Shown piece by piece: positions 12,208-24,642 of a stretch of DNA of 64,000 nucleotides. The stretch comes from Pyxicephalus adspersus (Eukaryota; Chordata; Amphibia; Anura; Pyxicephalidae). Both the position numbers and the translations under genes were made by a program. Position 1 is the stretch's first letter. Every line of letters begins with the position of its first letter. The DNA lies in the NCBI RefSeq assembly GCF_032062135.1, contig NC_092860.1, positions 68,791,820 to 68,855,819 on the forward strand, given 5' to 3'. Under the pieces are notes generated by a model that ran no database searches, was not told the origin of the DNA, and saw only the letters and a program-made list of their open reading frames with translations.

Positions 12208-12749
12208 AGTGTATCTAAACTCAGAAATTTCACTTTACATAAAAGGGTAGACAACCCTTTTATGTAAGGTACAAATTATGTTGTTTGTTTTTTTTTAAAG
12301 TGCAGCACTCTTTTTTTTTTTTTTTTTTGTAAAAAAGAAAGGGTGCAGCACTATTACCTAACTCTCAATTGCCTAGGCAATAGAGAATGAATGGGAGCGC
12401 AAAGTCTTCCGGAATACCTACATCACGCATCCCAGGAGGCTCTTGGGTGCTCCTTCTGCGCATGCCTGAGCATCTCAGGCATGTGCTAAAGCAGCGTTTT
12501 TGTGCAAAGAGGAAAATTTGCTGCATGCACAGTGAGCAAGTTTTTTATCCATCCTACATCACCGGATCTCACGCCTGGGTCGCATGACATAGGGTTAAGA
12601 ACCTGGAAGAAGAAAAGAAGATGGCAGGAGGACGCGGGACCCGATGCAAGACACCCCTGGTTGGATCAGACTGCCCTGTGGAATTAAAGGTAAGTGTAGT
12701 TTTCTTTTTTTTTTTTTTTTTTTTATGCACTTTTCAGCTTGGTTCCTCT
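12208..12749 (-). mobile_element. TTAA-type MITE (GGAACTAAACTC family), copy 2
   Basis: This is the best-preserved copy, in reverse orientation: it starts AGTGTATCTAAACTCAG and ends GGTTCCTCT, with TTAA on both sides (12204-12207 and 12750-12753). The same hairpin (ACATAAAAGGGT/ACCCTTTTATGT) and internal blocks as the other copies are present. Length 542 bp. Confidence 0.85.
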
Positions 12750-12753
12750 TTAA

Positions 12754-13239
12754 TGTTTATTTAAATGATATTAAGGTATTCACTTTTTATGGTATGTGGT
12801 AGTGCCTCAGTATTCTCTTTGATTTTTACCTCTTCTTTCCTTTGTAAATTTTATTCACTAGTTGTAGACTTCTATCCTGAATCATGTCATGTCCAGTTTA
12901 TTTACTACAGTGGAAACAACACAGTACACTTCAGGCCCTCCTTTTCTACTATTCTGCTAGTCTTCACATTTATGAGGTAGTTGCAGCCAGCTTTACTGAG
13001 TAAAAGTAAAGCATCACACTCGCAAGACTTCTTTACACCAGAAATGTCTGCATTACGGATAATTAACTTAATTTAATCTGGACAGCTGCATGCTGTACCC
13101 AAGTGCCTTCCTTTCTGATATCCACAGGGTGAAACTACACATTTAGTTCCTCTATTTTTTTTTAACTACCTGTATTATGGAGCAGGCATACCTAATTGAA
13201 TTACCTGATTCTTCCGAATATTGCTTTTTGCGTGAGCAT
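12754..13239. other. UBXN6 intron 1, no confident feature
   Basis: AT-rich sequence with no recognised repeat or exon. Confidence 0.4.
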
Positions 13240-15110
13240 AGATCTCCCCAGCCCCCTTTTGGTGGGCGGGACACCCGGCTGCCCTGCCTTCTCTGCCCAG
13301 CTCTTATCAGCAACTCTGATTCTCCGAATGGACAATGGAGAGGCTGCTCTGTTCTCAACTGTCATTCATTCAGAGGATTCCAATTGCTAATAAGAGTTGG
13401 GCAGAGGGAGAAAAGCACAGCACAGCACAGCTATGATGAGATCTGGACACAGGCTGTCCCTCGCACATTCTCTAGCTGTGCTGAGTCTTGTTTTGAAAAA
13501 AAAAATAAACAGTGTAACAATGTCTTCGCCCACCAGGTGTGTGTAATGATGTCATGAGCTGTGTTTCAACACCCCGGCTTTTAAAAATTTCAAGCTATGG
13601 GGATCGGAATTGTAAGAACTTGTGAAAATACAACCTTGGGAGTGCAGTATCAAAAGCATTTGTGCCTAGGAATCCCTAACCCCCCTAGCGGTATTCCCGT
13701 GTCACACTCGGGGAAATTTTTTTAACTAAAAAGAAAAAACTACTTACCGTGCTCCGTTGTCCTCCCCTGGTGTCCTGCTGGTCTCCGCAGTTTCTGGGGA
13801 CACGTTCTTCCTCCTCGATCTCCAGCCGGTGAATGCAGAGACGATCTCCGGTGACATCAGTGCATGTGTCGGTGCCTACAATGAAAAAAAAAATTACCAT
13901 GCAAAAAAGTGTACTGCTTTTTGCATGGAAATTTGGACGAAATTAGACCACTGGGGAGGTTATTTAAAAATGTAAATTGGGGGCCCCTGGGGCCACTTTC
14001 GGCAAGTACTTATACAAATACGATGGTAAATGCACTGCTCTGTTACACATTGCTGCTCACTTCTAACACTTGAACCCCAAATTCTCTGTAATGGGGAGAT
14101 GTAGAAAACTGAAAATGTGTGGGGAACGTCTGTGGCTAATACTCCCTAAAATGTCATCACTATTTACCATTACAACATAAAACAAAATTGGGGTTTAGTT
14201 ACTAGAAGGGTACAGTCATGTGTAACAGGGCAGCGTGTTTTGATGGGCAGAGTTTATGTTGTAATGATTTCATGGTGATGAAAGTTTAGACGGTGTAACC
14301 CACAAGTGCCCACTTGCACCTACATTTTCAGTTTCCTATATCTCCCCATTCCAAATAAATTGGGGTTCAAAGAACAGAAGCAGAAAGTGTAGCATAGTAT
14401 TACAATTATAGTTTGATGAAAGGTAGGTAAAAAAAATAGGGGCCCCACCCCAATGCACCTTGCTATGCAAGTGGCCCCTGGGGGTCCTTTATTTGAATTT
14501 TCAATTTTGGGCTCCTAGGTGCACTTTGTTATGAAACGACAACCCAAATGTTCAAATTTTCACAAGTTCTTAAACTCATGGAAATGTTGGTTATTAGTAG
14601 CTATAAGGGTTCCCTGTGTACCCTAAAATATTTCAGTCATTACAACCAAGAATTTAGAAGATGAAAAAGCCGAGCACTTACAGCCTGTTACCAATCCCAG
14701 GACCTAGCAGTTACCAAGTAGTCACTCAGGAAGGGTAAATGGCTTTTTTTTTTTTACTGCTAATGTGAACTAGGCCTAACTTGTTACACCACATTGATGA
14801 CTTTTTTACACTACTACAAGGGATTACACAATTAAATATGGAACACTAGGCAGGTAGATTAAAATACACAGCAATGAACAGTTTGGGCATAACAAAAAAA
14901 AAATTAAAAAAATTGGACATTTTAGCAAGTCAGGCATTATACAGTTAGAATAAAGTATAGGGGATAGGTAGAATACTGACACAATAATAGAAGTTACTGG
15001 ATACCTGTGGCATAAATACCTGGGAGCACTAAATTTGCTGTGTCTTGTCCGCGGCCATTTTTTTTACCACCCGGCTACAGCTTCCCCTATCCAAAAAAAA
15101 AACTGGTGGG
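13240..15110 (+). repeat. Unclassified dispersed element, copy B (longest)
   Basis: It starts at GATCTCCCCAG followed by a CACCCGGCTG block and ends near 15110 after a CACCCGGCTACAGCTTCC block, the same subterminal motifs as in copy C. It shares the 25830-26400 interior of copy C (shared GCCCAGCTCT, CAGAGGATT and GACACAGGC blocks) and the 55010-55310 interior of copy E (TTTTCAGTTTCCT, GGGGCCCCACCCCAATGC). This makes it the most complete representative at about 1.6 kb after removing the nested piggyBac-type MITE at 13681-13959. No transposase ORF is visible. Confidence 0.7.
13681..13959 (+). mobile_element. piggyBac-type MITE 1
   Basis: The left end CCCCCTAGCGGTATTCCC leads into GTGTCACACTCGGGG; the right end is CCACTGGGGAGG followed by TTAT, a decayed TTAA. 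The same ends recur at 32579-32846 and 35085-35415 and resemble the termini of the piggyBac element at 17886-20115, which is the likely source of the transposase. Confidence 0.82.
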
Positions 15111-15414
15111 TGTGTGAAAAAATTGGTAGCTTCTCTTCTCTTTTTAGTTTATATTTATAGACATTTTATCACCATTCAAGCTTGTCAAAGACATTTTTTG
15201 TTGTTTGTTTTGCCAGTAAGAGAGCCTGAAGTATTTGTTCAGACAGTCATTGATGTGGGGGATTGCCATTTATTAGTCATCTGGCCACAATGTCCTTGCT
15301 TTTTATCCTTTTAGGAACTCCAGCTAGAAGACCCAGCTCTTTTGCCACTAGTTGGAGAGCATTCGTAAGCCTTCAAACAGCGTTTAAAGTTGATGGTTTG
15401 ACTGCTAAGAGGTC
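15111..15414. other. UBXN6 intron 1, no confident feature
   Basis: Sequence between copy B and the L1 5' end. No feature recognised. Confidence 0.35.
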
Positions 15415-17065
15415 AGGGCTGGGGGCATGGCCTGAAGATGGCGCCGAACAGACGTGCATTTCTGCAACTACTGCTGAAACTCGCATCATAAGCTGGCATT
15501 ACATGGTCCAGAAGCAGGGTAAAGCTAGTTCAGCTAGATCTTCGACTGTAAGATACATCTGCTCATTCCTGGCGATTGACACAGGGTATGGAACGCGCCA
15601 CGAGTTCCCCTATTGCGGCCTCCCAGAAACCTTTCAGCCTCTCACTAGGCCACAACAAAATGCAGCCTGACTCTGCTGCCTCCCACAGTTCTTTGGAGCT
15701 AGACTTCAATATTCCAGGAATACCTGATTATGTGCAGGCTCTCCCCACTGGACTTGACTTGTCTTCTATGTTTACGGACATGAAGCGCTCATCTCAACAT
15801 CTTAAGTTGGAGGTGACTCTCTCTATACAATACTATCTCAGGCTTTGCTAAGGGTGAAAGAGGTGGAAACGTATCTTGATACTTATGGGAAGGCCATAGA
15901 GAACTCCAAGAGGTACAACGTAAAGCAAAAAATTCATACCACTTCATATTTTATCAATTATTGGATGCCGAGAATAGGGTAAGATGGAACAATCTCAGAA
16001 TCCATGGCCTTCCAGAGGCTACAGGTCCAGACCAAATAAAGGACGCCATCAGAGGAATACTGAATCGGATCCTGGGATCTATCCCCACTACCGCACTTCA
16101 GTTCGAAAGAGTGCACAGGGTACCTAGAACTAAAACGGTACCACCAGACTCCTCATGGGATGTTATTTGTCGTTTCCACTATCATTCTGACAAGGCGGCT
16201 ATACAAGAGAAGCTCAAGGCGTCCACCATGTTGGATTTTGATGGGGCCTCAATCATCATTTTTCCTGACCTGGCATGGGTAACCTTAGATAGACGCCATG
16301 CGTTGCGTCCTTTTTTGGCTACACTTTGAAAGGCATGGCATCCCATATCGCTGGGGCTTCCCGGCTTGTCTCATTGCTTGGAAGGGCGGCCGTAATGCTA
16401 CCCTACGTTTTCCAGGGGACCTGGATACCTATTGTGCATCCTTGGACACAAAAGAACTGGCTGTCTCGGGATGGCAAGGGGCAAAACCTTTGGTGACCCC
16501 TTTGCCCAGCAATGTTGGTCCAGGGCTAGTGGTCCCGCCAACCTGTACTTTCTCCTACAACCTCTTCAGGAAGGGAGTGATTTAATCTATGTGGTTTCTC
16601 CAGCTTACTTATTTATGTGATTTTATTTTGTGGAACATATTTTCTAATGAGCACATATCCTTTTTTTTGTGTTTTTTCAATAAAGGGCAGCATAGAGCTG
16701 TCTATTTACGCAAGCATGTTGTGGTAGTTTTTACTAAGAACCATCTGATGGTTGTCTGACCGGCCCTTATTCAGTCATGATCCCTCAAAGCTCACAAGCT
16801 GAAAGCACAGGGTGGCCAATACTCTGTTCAGCAAGTTTTCCTGTCTATTGAGTATAATGTTTGTGTTTTTACATTTTGTTTCCAAATATCCCCAGTTTTA
16901 TATTACCCTTTTTAGTCCTGTTGAGTTGTATGCCTCGTTTAAGTACTGGAATGCTCTGCAGTGTTTGGTAATTTTGTGCAATATATTGATACTATGTCTG
17001 TTAAACCTACCAATTCGATCTCCTACAATGTGAAGGTGCTCCACTCCCTAAAGAGTGATAATAAC

Positions 17066-17602
17066 TGTCAGGGTCCTCCCAGGCAGGTAGCATGGGATCA
17101 CCCAATGATTTCACCAGGGCACCCCGCAAGGGGTGATGGGCTAGTAGCCTGGAGGGCACTGGACTCTTTTTACTTTTGGGGGTCACCAGGTCACGACTCT
17201 TGGGGTCACTCTACCTGAGGAAGAAAGCAGGAGTGACCTCAGTGTGGAGACTAGTGACAGACCAAAGGGGAAGGTTTCAGGCACAGGTCTAGGCAAGCAG
17301 CAAACAAGCTTGGTCAGAGTCCAGGCACAGGTCAGGACAGGCGGCAGGTGAACGTAGTCAAAGCCCAGGCATGGGTCAGGTCAAGAAATAACGAGAGGCA
17401 CAATCCAGAGTAACAAGGTAGCTGGTATAAACTCATAGCACCAGCCTTCATTACTGTTGAGACTCCTTTAAGGAGCTCTTCCTCCCTGTGTTGTATCAGT
17501 GTGAGCAAGACTGCTCACAGACATGTGAGAACAGGAAGTGCTGCATGCTAACTTGGAGTGCTGCACTTGGCAGCTTGATGAGGCAGACATGCACCTGACA
17601 CT
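17066..17602 (-). mobile_element. Solo-LTR-like insertion in the L1
   Basis: The block begins TGTCAGGGTCCTCCC and ends GCACCTGACA, a short TGTCA/TGACA inverted terminus, about 535 bp, and interrupts the L1 at its ORF2 start. The interior shares a run of CCTGACC/GGTCAGG phrases with 33668-34190 (inverted). TG...CA ends and length fit a solo LTR, but a TIR-type DNA element with similar ends is not excluded, and no target duplication is obvious. Confidence 0.45.
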
Positions 17603-17885
17603 TAAGGATGACTTGGTGGGGAGCACCGCGGGAACCGAAAGGTATACCTTTCTGCAGGAAACCCACATTTCTTTTTTTAATCATGTTCATTGCATTGCAA
17701 ACATTACCCCAAATGGCATTATGGCTTTTTGCAGTGTGGGAGATCAAAGAGTGTAGCTATTGGGTTCCGTAAAGGCTATACTATTTCATCTTGCAGGGTC
17801 TTCTTCAGACCCTGATGGGCAGTACTTGTTCTTAAAAGGGATATTGTAGGACCAACCTTGTCCTTTGGCTAACATATATTGTTAA

Positions 17886-20115
17886 TTTGTGGATTTTACC
17901 TGCCAAAAGGTAATCCCGAGGTAATCGGTAATCACACTCGGGGTAGGAAAAAAACCTTCTTACCTGCTCCCCGGGATCCAGCGGCGTCCCGAGCATCTTC
18001 TGCATCACTTCTTCCGGGTGATGCATGTAGCGTCAGTACATTCGGGAGGGATGGCCGGGCGGGAAATTTAAAAACAGATTACAATGTAATCTGCTTTTAA
18101 ATGCTTGATACATTAAATAAACTTTTTCTGAACTATTTCATCATTTCCTTATTTGAACACTTTGTCTCTAACTTTGAACGTTCCTGACTGCTTACTGGAG
18201 ACTTGACCACATCAATGGCATCCAAAAGGCATCTCACTAGCGCAAGAGCTGTTTTTTGAAGAATTTGAAAGCAGCAACAGCAGTTTGGAGTCACTTGTGG
18301 AATCGAGCGAGAGTGATTCACCAGGAAATTTGTCATCAGACTGCGAAAGTAAAATGAGCAACAAATCTGAACCTTAGGTCAGTACTGTGGGCACTTGGTG
18401 CTCTATTGACCTTGTTGCGGCCCAGGCAGCGCCCCCAAGATCCCCATTTTCTGGCGCACCTGGTGTGAAAATTGTGGCTGAACGCCACAACCCCCTGCCA
18501 TACCTGAAATTGTTTATGACTGAAGAGGTTATTGAAAAAATAGTTGCTGAGACAAACAGGTATCCTGTACAACAATTAGGTGCTCCACACCTGAGGTATG
18601 CAAGAGGCAGAAAATGGGAACCTGTGACCAAAGATGACATTTCTCTATTTTTGGGCCTAGTGATCGTCAAGGAGTGTTGGGCAAACCCCTGCAGAAATGG
18701 TCAAAACTGGTCTAAGAATACAAAGGTTGCCACTCTATTCTTTGCCACAGTCATGCCAGAGTACAGATTTTTCCTGATCATGAAATTTTTACACTCTGCA
18801 AACAAAGGGTTTGATGAGACTACCCATCCTGCACCAAAACTCAAAAAAAATTGGTTTCTCAGATGATTCTAAAAAACATTCCAGCAGACCTATGTGCCAG
18901 AAAGAGACATCAGCATAGATGAAAGTATAATGACTTACAAGGGGATGCTCAGCTGGGTGCAATACATTGCGTCAAAGAGAGCATGATTTGGCGTGAAAAC
19001 CTACTTGCTGTGTGAATCCTCAACTGGCTACATATGGAATTTCTTTCTTTACACTGGAAAAGGATCTCAACCCCAGATACAGCAACTATGGATTGGCAAC
19101 ATCTTCAATACGATCACTCATTGAGCCATTGCTAAATCAAGGCTATTGTGTCACAACCGACAACTTTTACACATCTCCTGAACTTTGAGTTTCTTCTGCA
19201 ACACAAAACTGATGCGTATGAAACCGTTAGGTCTAACTGGCACAACCTGCCATCACTGTTTGCAAAAGGGAAGCTGAAGACAGGAAAAATGGTTGTCTGG
19301 CAGAAAGGAAAAACGATGGCCCAAAAATGACGTGACAAAAAAGATGTGTGCCTAATGAGTACAGTCCATAATGCCTCCACTGTTATGGTACGCACAAAAA
19401 GGTGGGAAAGAAATGATGAAGCCACAGGTGGTGATTGACTACAAAAACGCCATGGGAGGTGTCAACAGAGCTGACCAAGCAATGACATTCTACCCAGCGA
19501 TGAGGAAACAACAATTAAGTACTACAAAAAAATCTTCAGGCATCTTGTTGAGCAATGCATACATTCCGTACAAAAAAAAAGAGTGACAGGCCTGTGAGTC
19601 ATTCTGACTTTGTTTAGAAAGTTTCCGAATCCATTGTCAAGAACCACCAAACCCCATCAATGGCCGTGAATAGACCTGGACATCGTGCTGTTGCCGTTGT
19701 CAACCCGGAACGCCTAACTGGTCGTCACTTCACGGAGTACATCCCACCAACCCAGAAAAAGGAAGCACCTACAAGTATGTGTGTTGTTTGCTGCTCAAAG
19801 AAGCAGTGGAAGGAAGATCTGCAAGGAAACCAGGTTCTACTGTCCTGATTGTGATGTTGGACTTTGTGTAGCACTTTACTTCAAAATTTATCATACCTGG
19901 AATATCTACGACATTTAATTTTTTTTTTCCAAAATCTACATTCAATGTAAATTATTATTTATCAATATTTTTGCACACTTGTTTGGGCAAATTTCAGTGT
20001 TTTGGATTTGATAAAATAAGAATTACAGGCCCACAATATTAAACAACAAATTTCCATGGAAAAAATTGTAACACTTTTTGCATAGAAATACTGACTTAAT
20101 TAGAATGCTAGGGGG
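17886..20115 (+). mobile_element. piggyBac element with decayed DDD transposase
   Basis: The transposase starts at MASKRHLTSAR (ATG at 18217), shifts frame into an acidic EEFESSNSSLESLVESSE segment, then runs through AERHNPLPYLKLFMTEEVIE and RKWEPVTKDDISLFLGLVIV. The DDE_Tnp_1_7 catalytic Asp motifs are visible as DISIDESIMTYKG (near 18910), TTDNFYTSP (near 19157) and VIDYKNAMGGVNRADQ (near 19432). A C-terminal Cys-rich zinc-binding tail follows (CVVCCSKKQW..., then CPDCDVGLC, 19780-19870). Several frameshifts and in-frame stops inactivate it. The right end CTAGGGGG is followed by TTAA (20116-20119), the expected target. The left end has the CACACTCGGGG block at 17933-17943 but is rearranged. 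It sits in the endonuclease part of the L1. Confidence 0.92.
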
Positions 20116-21186
20116 TTAAGGAAGTTCCTATAGTTCCAAGAAAGCCTACTATTATGGGCAGGTGATTTCATTCAGGCCCCGGAGTGTTGACATCGCCTCG
20201 TGTACCATCTCTGACCACGCTGCTGTGTTGGTGTCTCTGCACCTCCACCATTCAGATGGAAACTAAACGACTCATTATTGTACAACTGTGTCATAGATAT
20301 TTCGGTGGCAGCAGACTTGCCTACTTCTGGGAAAATGCCACAGATGATTCGTCTCTGCGCCCAGGTGATTCGTCTCTGCGCCCATGGGGCCACTATTAGG
20401 GTGTAAGCTGATAGCTCATGGTGCCTTTAGGAAATGTGAAAGGAGTTGCTTTCCCAAATTCAGCAGCTTGAGTTATTACACAGATTCAGTAAAAAGAACA
20501 TGCTCTCCAGTTGATGCATTTGCGTTTACAGTTGAAACAAGCTGTGGACCTAAAGTCCAAATATGCTATCTCCCAGTTTGCCAAAAAATGTATGAATGGG
20601 GTAAAAGCCCAGAAGGGCGAACATGCTTAGATCTTGCATCATACATCTCCAAAATAAAGAACACATCTGGTAACTTGATTCACCTATCCTTAGAGATGGC
20701 ATCAGTCTTCTGGGATTTCTATCAAAAATTTATATGAAGTACGCCAGGGAGAGATGAGCGAGAGGGCTGCAGATAAGATGCTCCCTTATCAAAACATACT
20801 TACAAAGGGCAAAGCGACCTAAATTACCACTAGAAAAACAAGTGCCACTCAAAAGGGACATTACAGAGGCCAAACTGAGTGCTGCTTTTAAATTGTCTCC
20901 GATGGGTAAGGCTCCGGGGCCAGATGGATTTTGACTAAGACACTATAGGTAGTATCAGAATACCCTCTTATCAGAATATCCAGGATGTACCCGTCAACTA
21001 CGTTAGGACATATGGGCCTGGGGCCCAATATGCTTTGTTGGATCATGCTACTATTCGTGCTCAACTGCACAGGTCTGTGTTTATGGCACCCTGTCAGCCT
21101 TCTTCCCCTTGCATAATGGAACTATTCAGGGGTGCCCTTTGTCACCTTACTTAAGTACCTAGGGATAGATGTAACTCCATACTTAA

Positions 21187-21703
21187 AGAGGAACTATACT
21201 GAAAACTCAAAAAACAAAAATACACCTTCAATCCCGCAGGGCAGTCTGATCAATCCGGGGGTGTCTGGCATCCGGTCCGGCGTCGTCTCGGCATCCGGAG
21301 CTCTGGGCACCCTCATCTTCGTCTTCTCTTCCGGGTTTTTCATCCTACGTTACGCGACCCAGGCACGAGATTGGGTGACGTAGGTTGAAAAACAATGCGC
21401 AATGAGATCGGCAAATTTTTCTCTTTGAGTAAAAAGACTCCTTCTGCGCATGCCTGATATGCTTGGGCATTCGCAGAAGGAGCGCCCAAAACCCTTCCTG
21501 ATGTAGGTATCCGGGTAGGCTTTGCGCTCCCATTAATTTTCGACCATCTAGGCGGACGAAGATTAGGGGGCGGTGCTGCACCCTTTTTTATTTTATTTTT
21601 TATTTTTTTTAAAGGTGTTGCACGTAAAAAAAAAAACTGAATTTTTACCTTAACATAAAAGGGTTCTCTTATGTAAAGTGAAAATTTTGAGTTTAGGTAT
21701 GCT
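21187..21703 (+). mobile_element. TTAA-type MITE (GGAACTAAACTC family), copy 3
   Basis: It starts AGAGGAACTATACTG after TTAA (21183-21186) and ends GAGTTTAGGTATGC before TTAC, a decayed TTAA. Removing it rejoins L1 ORF2 across LKYLGIDVTPYL and the following LANHIPILNAITKDIQSWKQ. Shares the GCAGGGCAGTC, CTTCTGCGCATGCC and GCTTTGCGCTCCC blocks with copies 1 and 2. Confidence 0.85.
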
Positions 21704-23030
21704 TTACCTGGACTGTACCTAGCTAATCATATACCAATACTAAATGCCATTACAAAGGACATTCAGTCGTGGAAACAGTTACATCTCTCTCGTATTGGGA
21801 GAGTAAATGTTTTTAAAACGGACTGCTCTTCCCAGGATTTTAAATATTTTTTAAAAGCTCCCTATCCAGATTCTAGCTTCCTATTGTAGATGCCATGCAA
21901 TCTCATTTGGTATCTCTAAAGACCCAGACTTTCTTTGAGAACATTGCAGTGCCCTAAAACAAAGGGGGCCTGGGCTTCCCAGACTTCAGGCAATACTATA
22001 TCATCTCCATTCTAAACAGAGTGATTAATTGGAAATATGATGGCTCTTCTAAGAGCTGGATTAGGTTAGAGTCAGAACTTTATTCAACAAACTTGACTAC
22101 AGTAATGTGGTCGCTCAAGCACTACAGGGACGTCGGCTCCGATACAACTCCTCTAACACAGCTCACTCTCAGATGGTGGGATACCCTCAACAGACAACAA
22201 TGTTGGGGCTATAACTCAACCCTGCCTCCTATCAGTGGTCATTCATATTTCCTTCCTGGCCAACACAACTATTCATTTTTGGGACAGACCCCAGAAACGT
22301 CTTTGTCCTTACATTAGATTGTTCTGTATGATACAATCTGTGACAGTGGGCAGATGTTATCACCTGATGCGCTATTACCACTACACAATTAGCAGTTTCT
22401 TCAGTTGCGGCACTTGTGATCTCTCTCCCGCATCGCATTCATAGTCTTTCAGACCTTACCCCTGTAGAACAACTGCTTTACGAACAGGATAGGCCTCCGC
22501 ACTCTGTTTTCTTACTCTATAAGCTATTGATACGCTTGGAAAGCCCTGACTCTCCAGACTAAGACAATGGGAACGAGAATTTGATACCACACTTACTGAC
22601 TTATGTGCTTGTTGCATAAGACATTTGTCTGCGCCAAAGTACAGGAACGGAACCTATCTGCATCGCATGTCACCACATCAGTCCCCACTATGTTGGAGGA
22701 GTTGCGGTGCACAGGGTTCTCCGTCTCATATCTGGTGGAATTATCCAAAAATTCTAGCATAAGGTTTCTGACCTGACAGAAGACATTTCAGGTGCATCTC
22801 TAAAATTCACACTGTAGCGTTTCCTCTTTCATTGCACAAGTTTATCTATAGGCAGAGTGGTTATTACAATTAATTTCAGAAAAACAAACCCTAACAAAGT
22901 GTATGAAAAATTACAGCAACAGTTTGGGAGTTTTAAATACAGCAAACCTTTTCACTTTAAATTCAGTAGGTTATAGAGTTGTTGGAGGGTAGCAGTAAAA
23001 AGCCATGCCCTGAGAACATTTGAGAGTGTA

Positions 23031-23660
23031 AGGCACTGTACACACGTCAGATGATTGTCGTCTGTAAAAATTGTAATGAAAAAAATGTTTTTTTGTGGAT
23101 CTTTTTTTTGTTTTACCCGCCTGACTTACTTTGTAATATCCTTTTTTTAGGCTAGGACAATATTAAAACTGTTCAGTGCAACAGTACATTTATAACATTA
23201 TATGCACAACAAATGACAAAATAGTTCTGCTTCAAAGCTTTAAATTTGTGCCTGAAGTCATCCTATTCCATCAAATTCATTAGTTGATGTTATCTATCTT
23301 TAGTGCACAGACTGCACAAAATTATATCATCCCATTGTGGGCATAACCTTCCTGACATACTACTGTATGTACTGTACTGCGTGTACAGCCCCCGTGGTTC
23401 GTGGTCCGAACAACTGTCCTGGTGGATCTACGAACGATGGAAGACGAACAGTCATGATGAAAGTGAAGGGGGAAAGCGTGCAGTGGGGTGCTGCTCCGTC
23501 GTTCTCCCTCTCCCCTCTCCATAGAGCAGAATAGTGCTGTATGTACAGCGCTCGTTCATGCATCGTGCAGTCCTTAGTCATTGGAAAGGATCGTGAAAGA
23601 TCCTTTCCAACTACAAATATCCATATTGACCTAGCTTGCTTCGTCCACACCCTTTAGGGA
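23031..23660 (+). mobile_element. Degraded member of the CpG-rich TTAA MITE group, interrupted
   Basis: The start AAGGCACTGTACACACGTCAGAT matches the inverted end of the copy at 44352-44587 (ATCTGACGTGTGTACGTAGC). A second recognisable block is at 23370-23620, with ACGAACGATGGAAGACGAAC and a CTCCGTCG/CTCCCC block also found near 44390-44420. The 200 bp between them does not match and may be a further insertion. Confidence 0.55.
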
Positions 23661-24299
23661 AGCCAAAGATCATGCTATTAAGGTACCTATTCATCCTCAA
23701 TCATATCTTTGCCACAGACCCCGCAAAAAGAAATTTGACTGTGTAAAATGAAATGCCATAATTTCTGTTTCAAAACACATTGACGTGGGTAATTACATGC
23801 TTTAATTGGGTAACAGCTCTTTATTCTACCCCCACAGCAATGGTCTATAAAGGTTGTGCCCATCTTTCATAGTATCAAAAAAGAAAATGCAATTTCCAAA
23901 GAAAAACAAGCAAAAATAAGAAAGTGACAATAGTCCTTAACATCAAGAGTAAAGGACATAAAAAGTAGACAGGATTGTGGCTTACCCAAAATACACTGGG
24001 TGAAACCAAAACCTACAGCCTTTTTTATCTGTATAGGAAGTTAAATCAGTATCTTCTCCACAACATTATGTGGGCCAGTAACAAACTGAAATGATTAACT
24101 ATGCAATATTCACCTCATAATGCTTCTATCATATCAAGGTCTGCTGTTTTGCTCACTTTTAGGTCACATCTCAGATAGAGGCAACTTGTTGTTTCATTTA
24201 GCAGTTGCATTTGCCATTTCTTTTGTTTATCGTGTATTTTTTATTTACTTGTCAGTTTTTGTTTTTAATATGGGAATCTTCTTATCTCCTGCCATAGCC

Positions 24300-24642
24300 C
24301 TATCCCATCTTCCCCATCCCATCAGTAGTAACTGACCCTGTCTGATTGATAAGCAGATTATTGTTTAATTGTACCCCCCTCCTCTATGCTAGTTTAAATA
24401 TTCCTTCAGCTTCTCATATACCTCTCTAGTCCTAGCACAGGAGCCCATCTTGCATTTGAGTGCAGACCATCTCCAAAATACAGGTTTTACCCCAATGAAA
24501 AGTCAGACCGCTACCTACCTAAATCCTTTATTCTTACACCAGGCACCAAGGTCAGGCTTTAGCTCCCCAAGCTCCCACTGTTTTTTCTGTGTTGTTCATT
24601 GCACAGGAATAATTTTTTTATATTTTAGGTTCTTCCCTAGCC
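24300..24642 (-). mobile_element. CR1 LINE ORF1 (esterase-type) fragment
   Basis: On the minus strand broken frames give the tail of the CR1 ORF1 SGNH/GDSL esterase: a WELG...L segment, a GLG/RDGLH-like segment (YFGDGLHSNARWAPVLG) and the following coiled part. The same segment occurs at 42430-42660 and 49290-49870. Frames are heavily damaged, so the assignment rests on comparison with those two copies and the known family organisation. Confidence 0.5.

Larger units (their letters stand above)
15415..22990 (+). mobile_element. L1 retrotransposon, near full length, decayed, with three nested insertions
   Basis: The element opens with GGGCTGGGGGCATGGCCTG. ORF1 remnants run from about 15590 to 16600 in changing frames. 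They include the coiled-coil-to-RRM transition RWNNLRIHGLPEATGPDQIK, the DVICRFHYHSDKAAIQEKLK segment, a LRPFLATL segment and the C-terminal HGIPYRWGFPACLIAWKGGR. ORF2 starts near 16996 (NSISYNVKVL). The endonuclease appears as TYTFLQETH (17643 on) and a DHAAV motif (20213 on); the reverse transcriptase as GKAPGPDGF (20909 on), GTIQGCPLSPY (21120 on) and LKYLGIDVTPYL; the C-terminal part as KGGLGFPDFRQYY (21963 on). The copy is split by an LTR-like element at 17066-17602, a piggyBac at 17886-20115 and a MITE at 21187-21703. The YADD core is deleted. The 3' end is not sharply defined. Confidence 0.88.
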
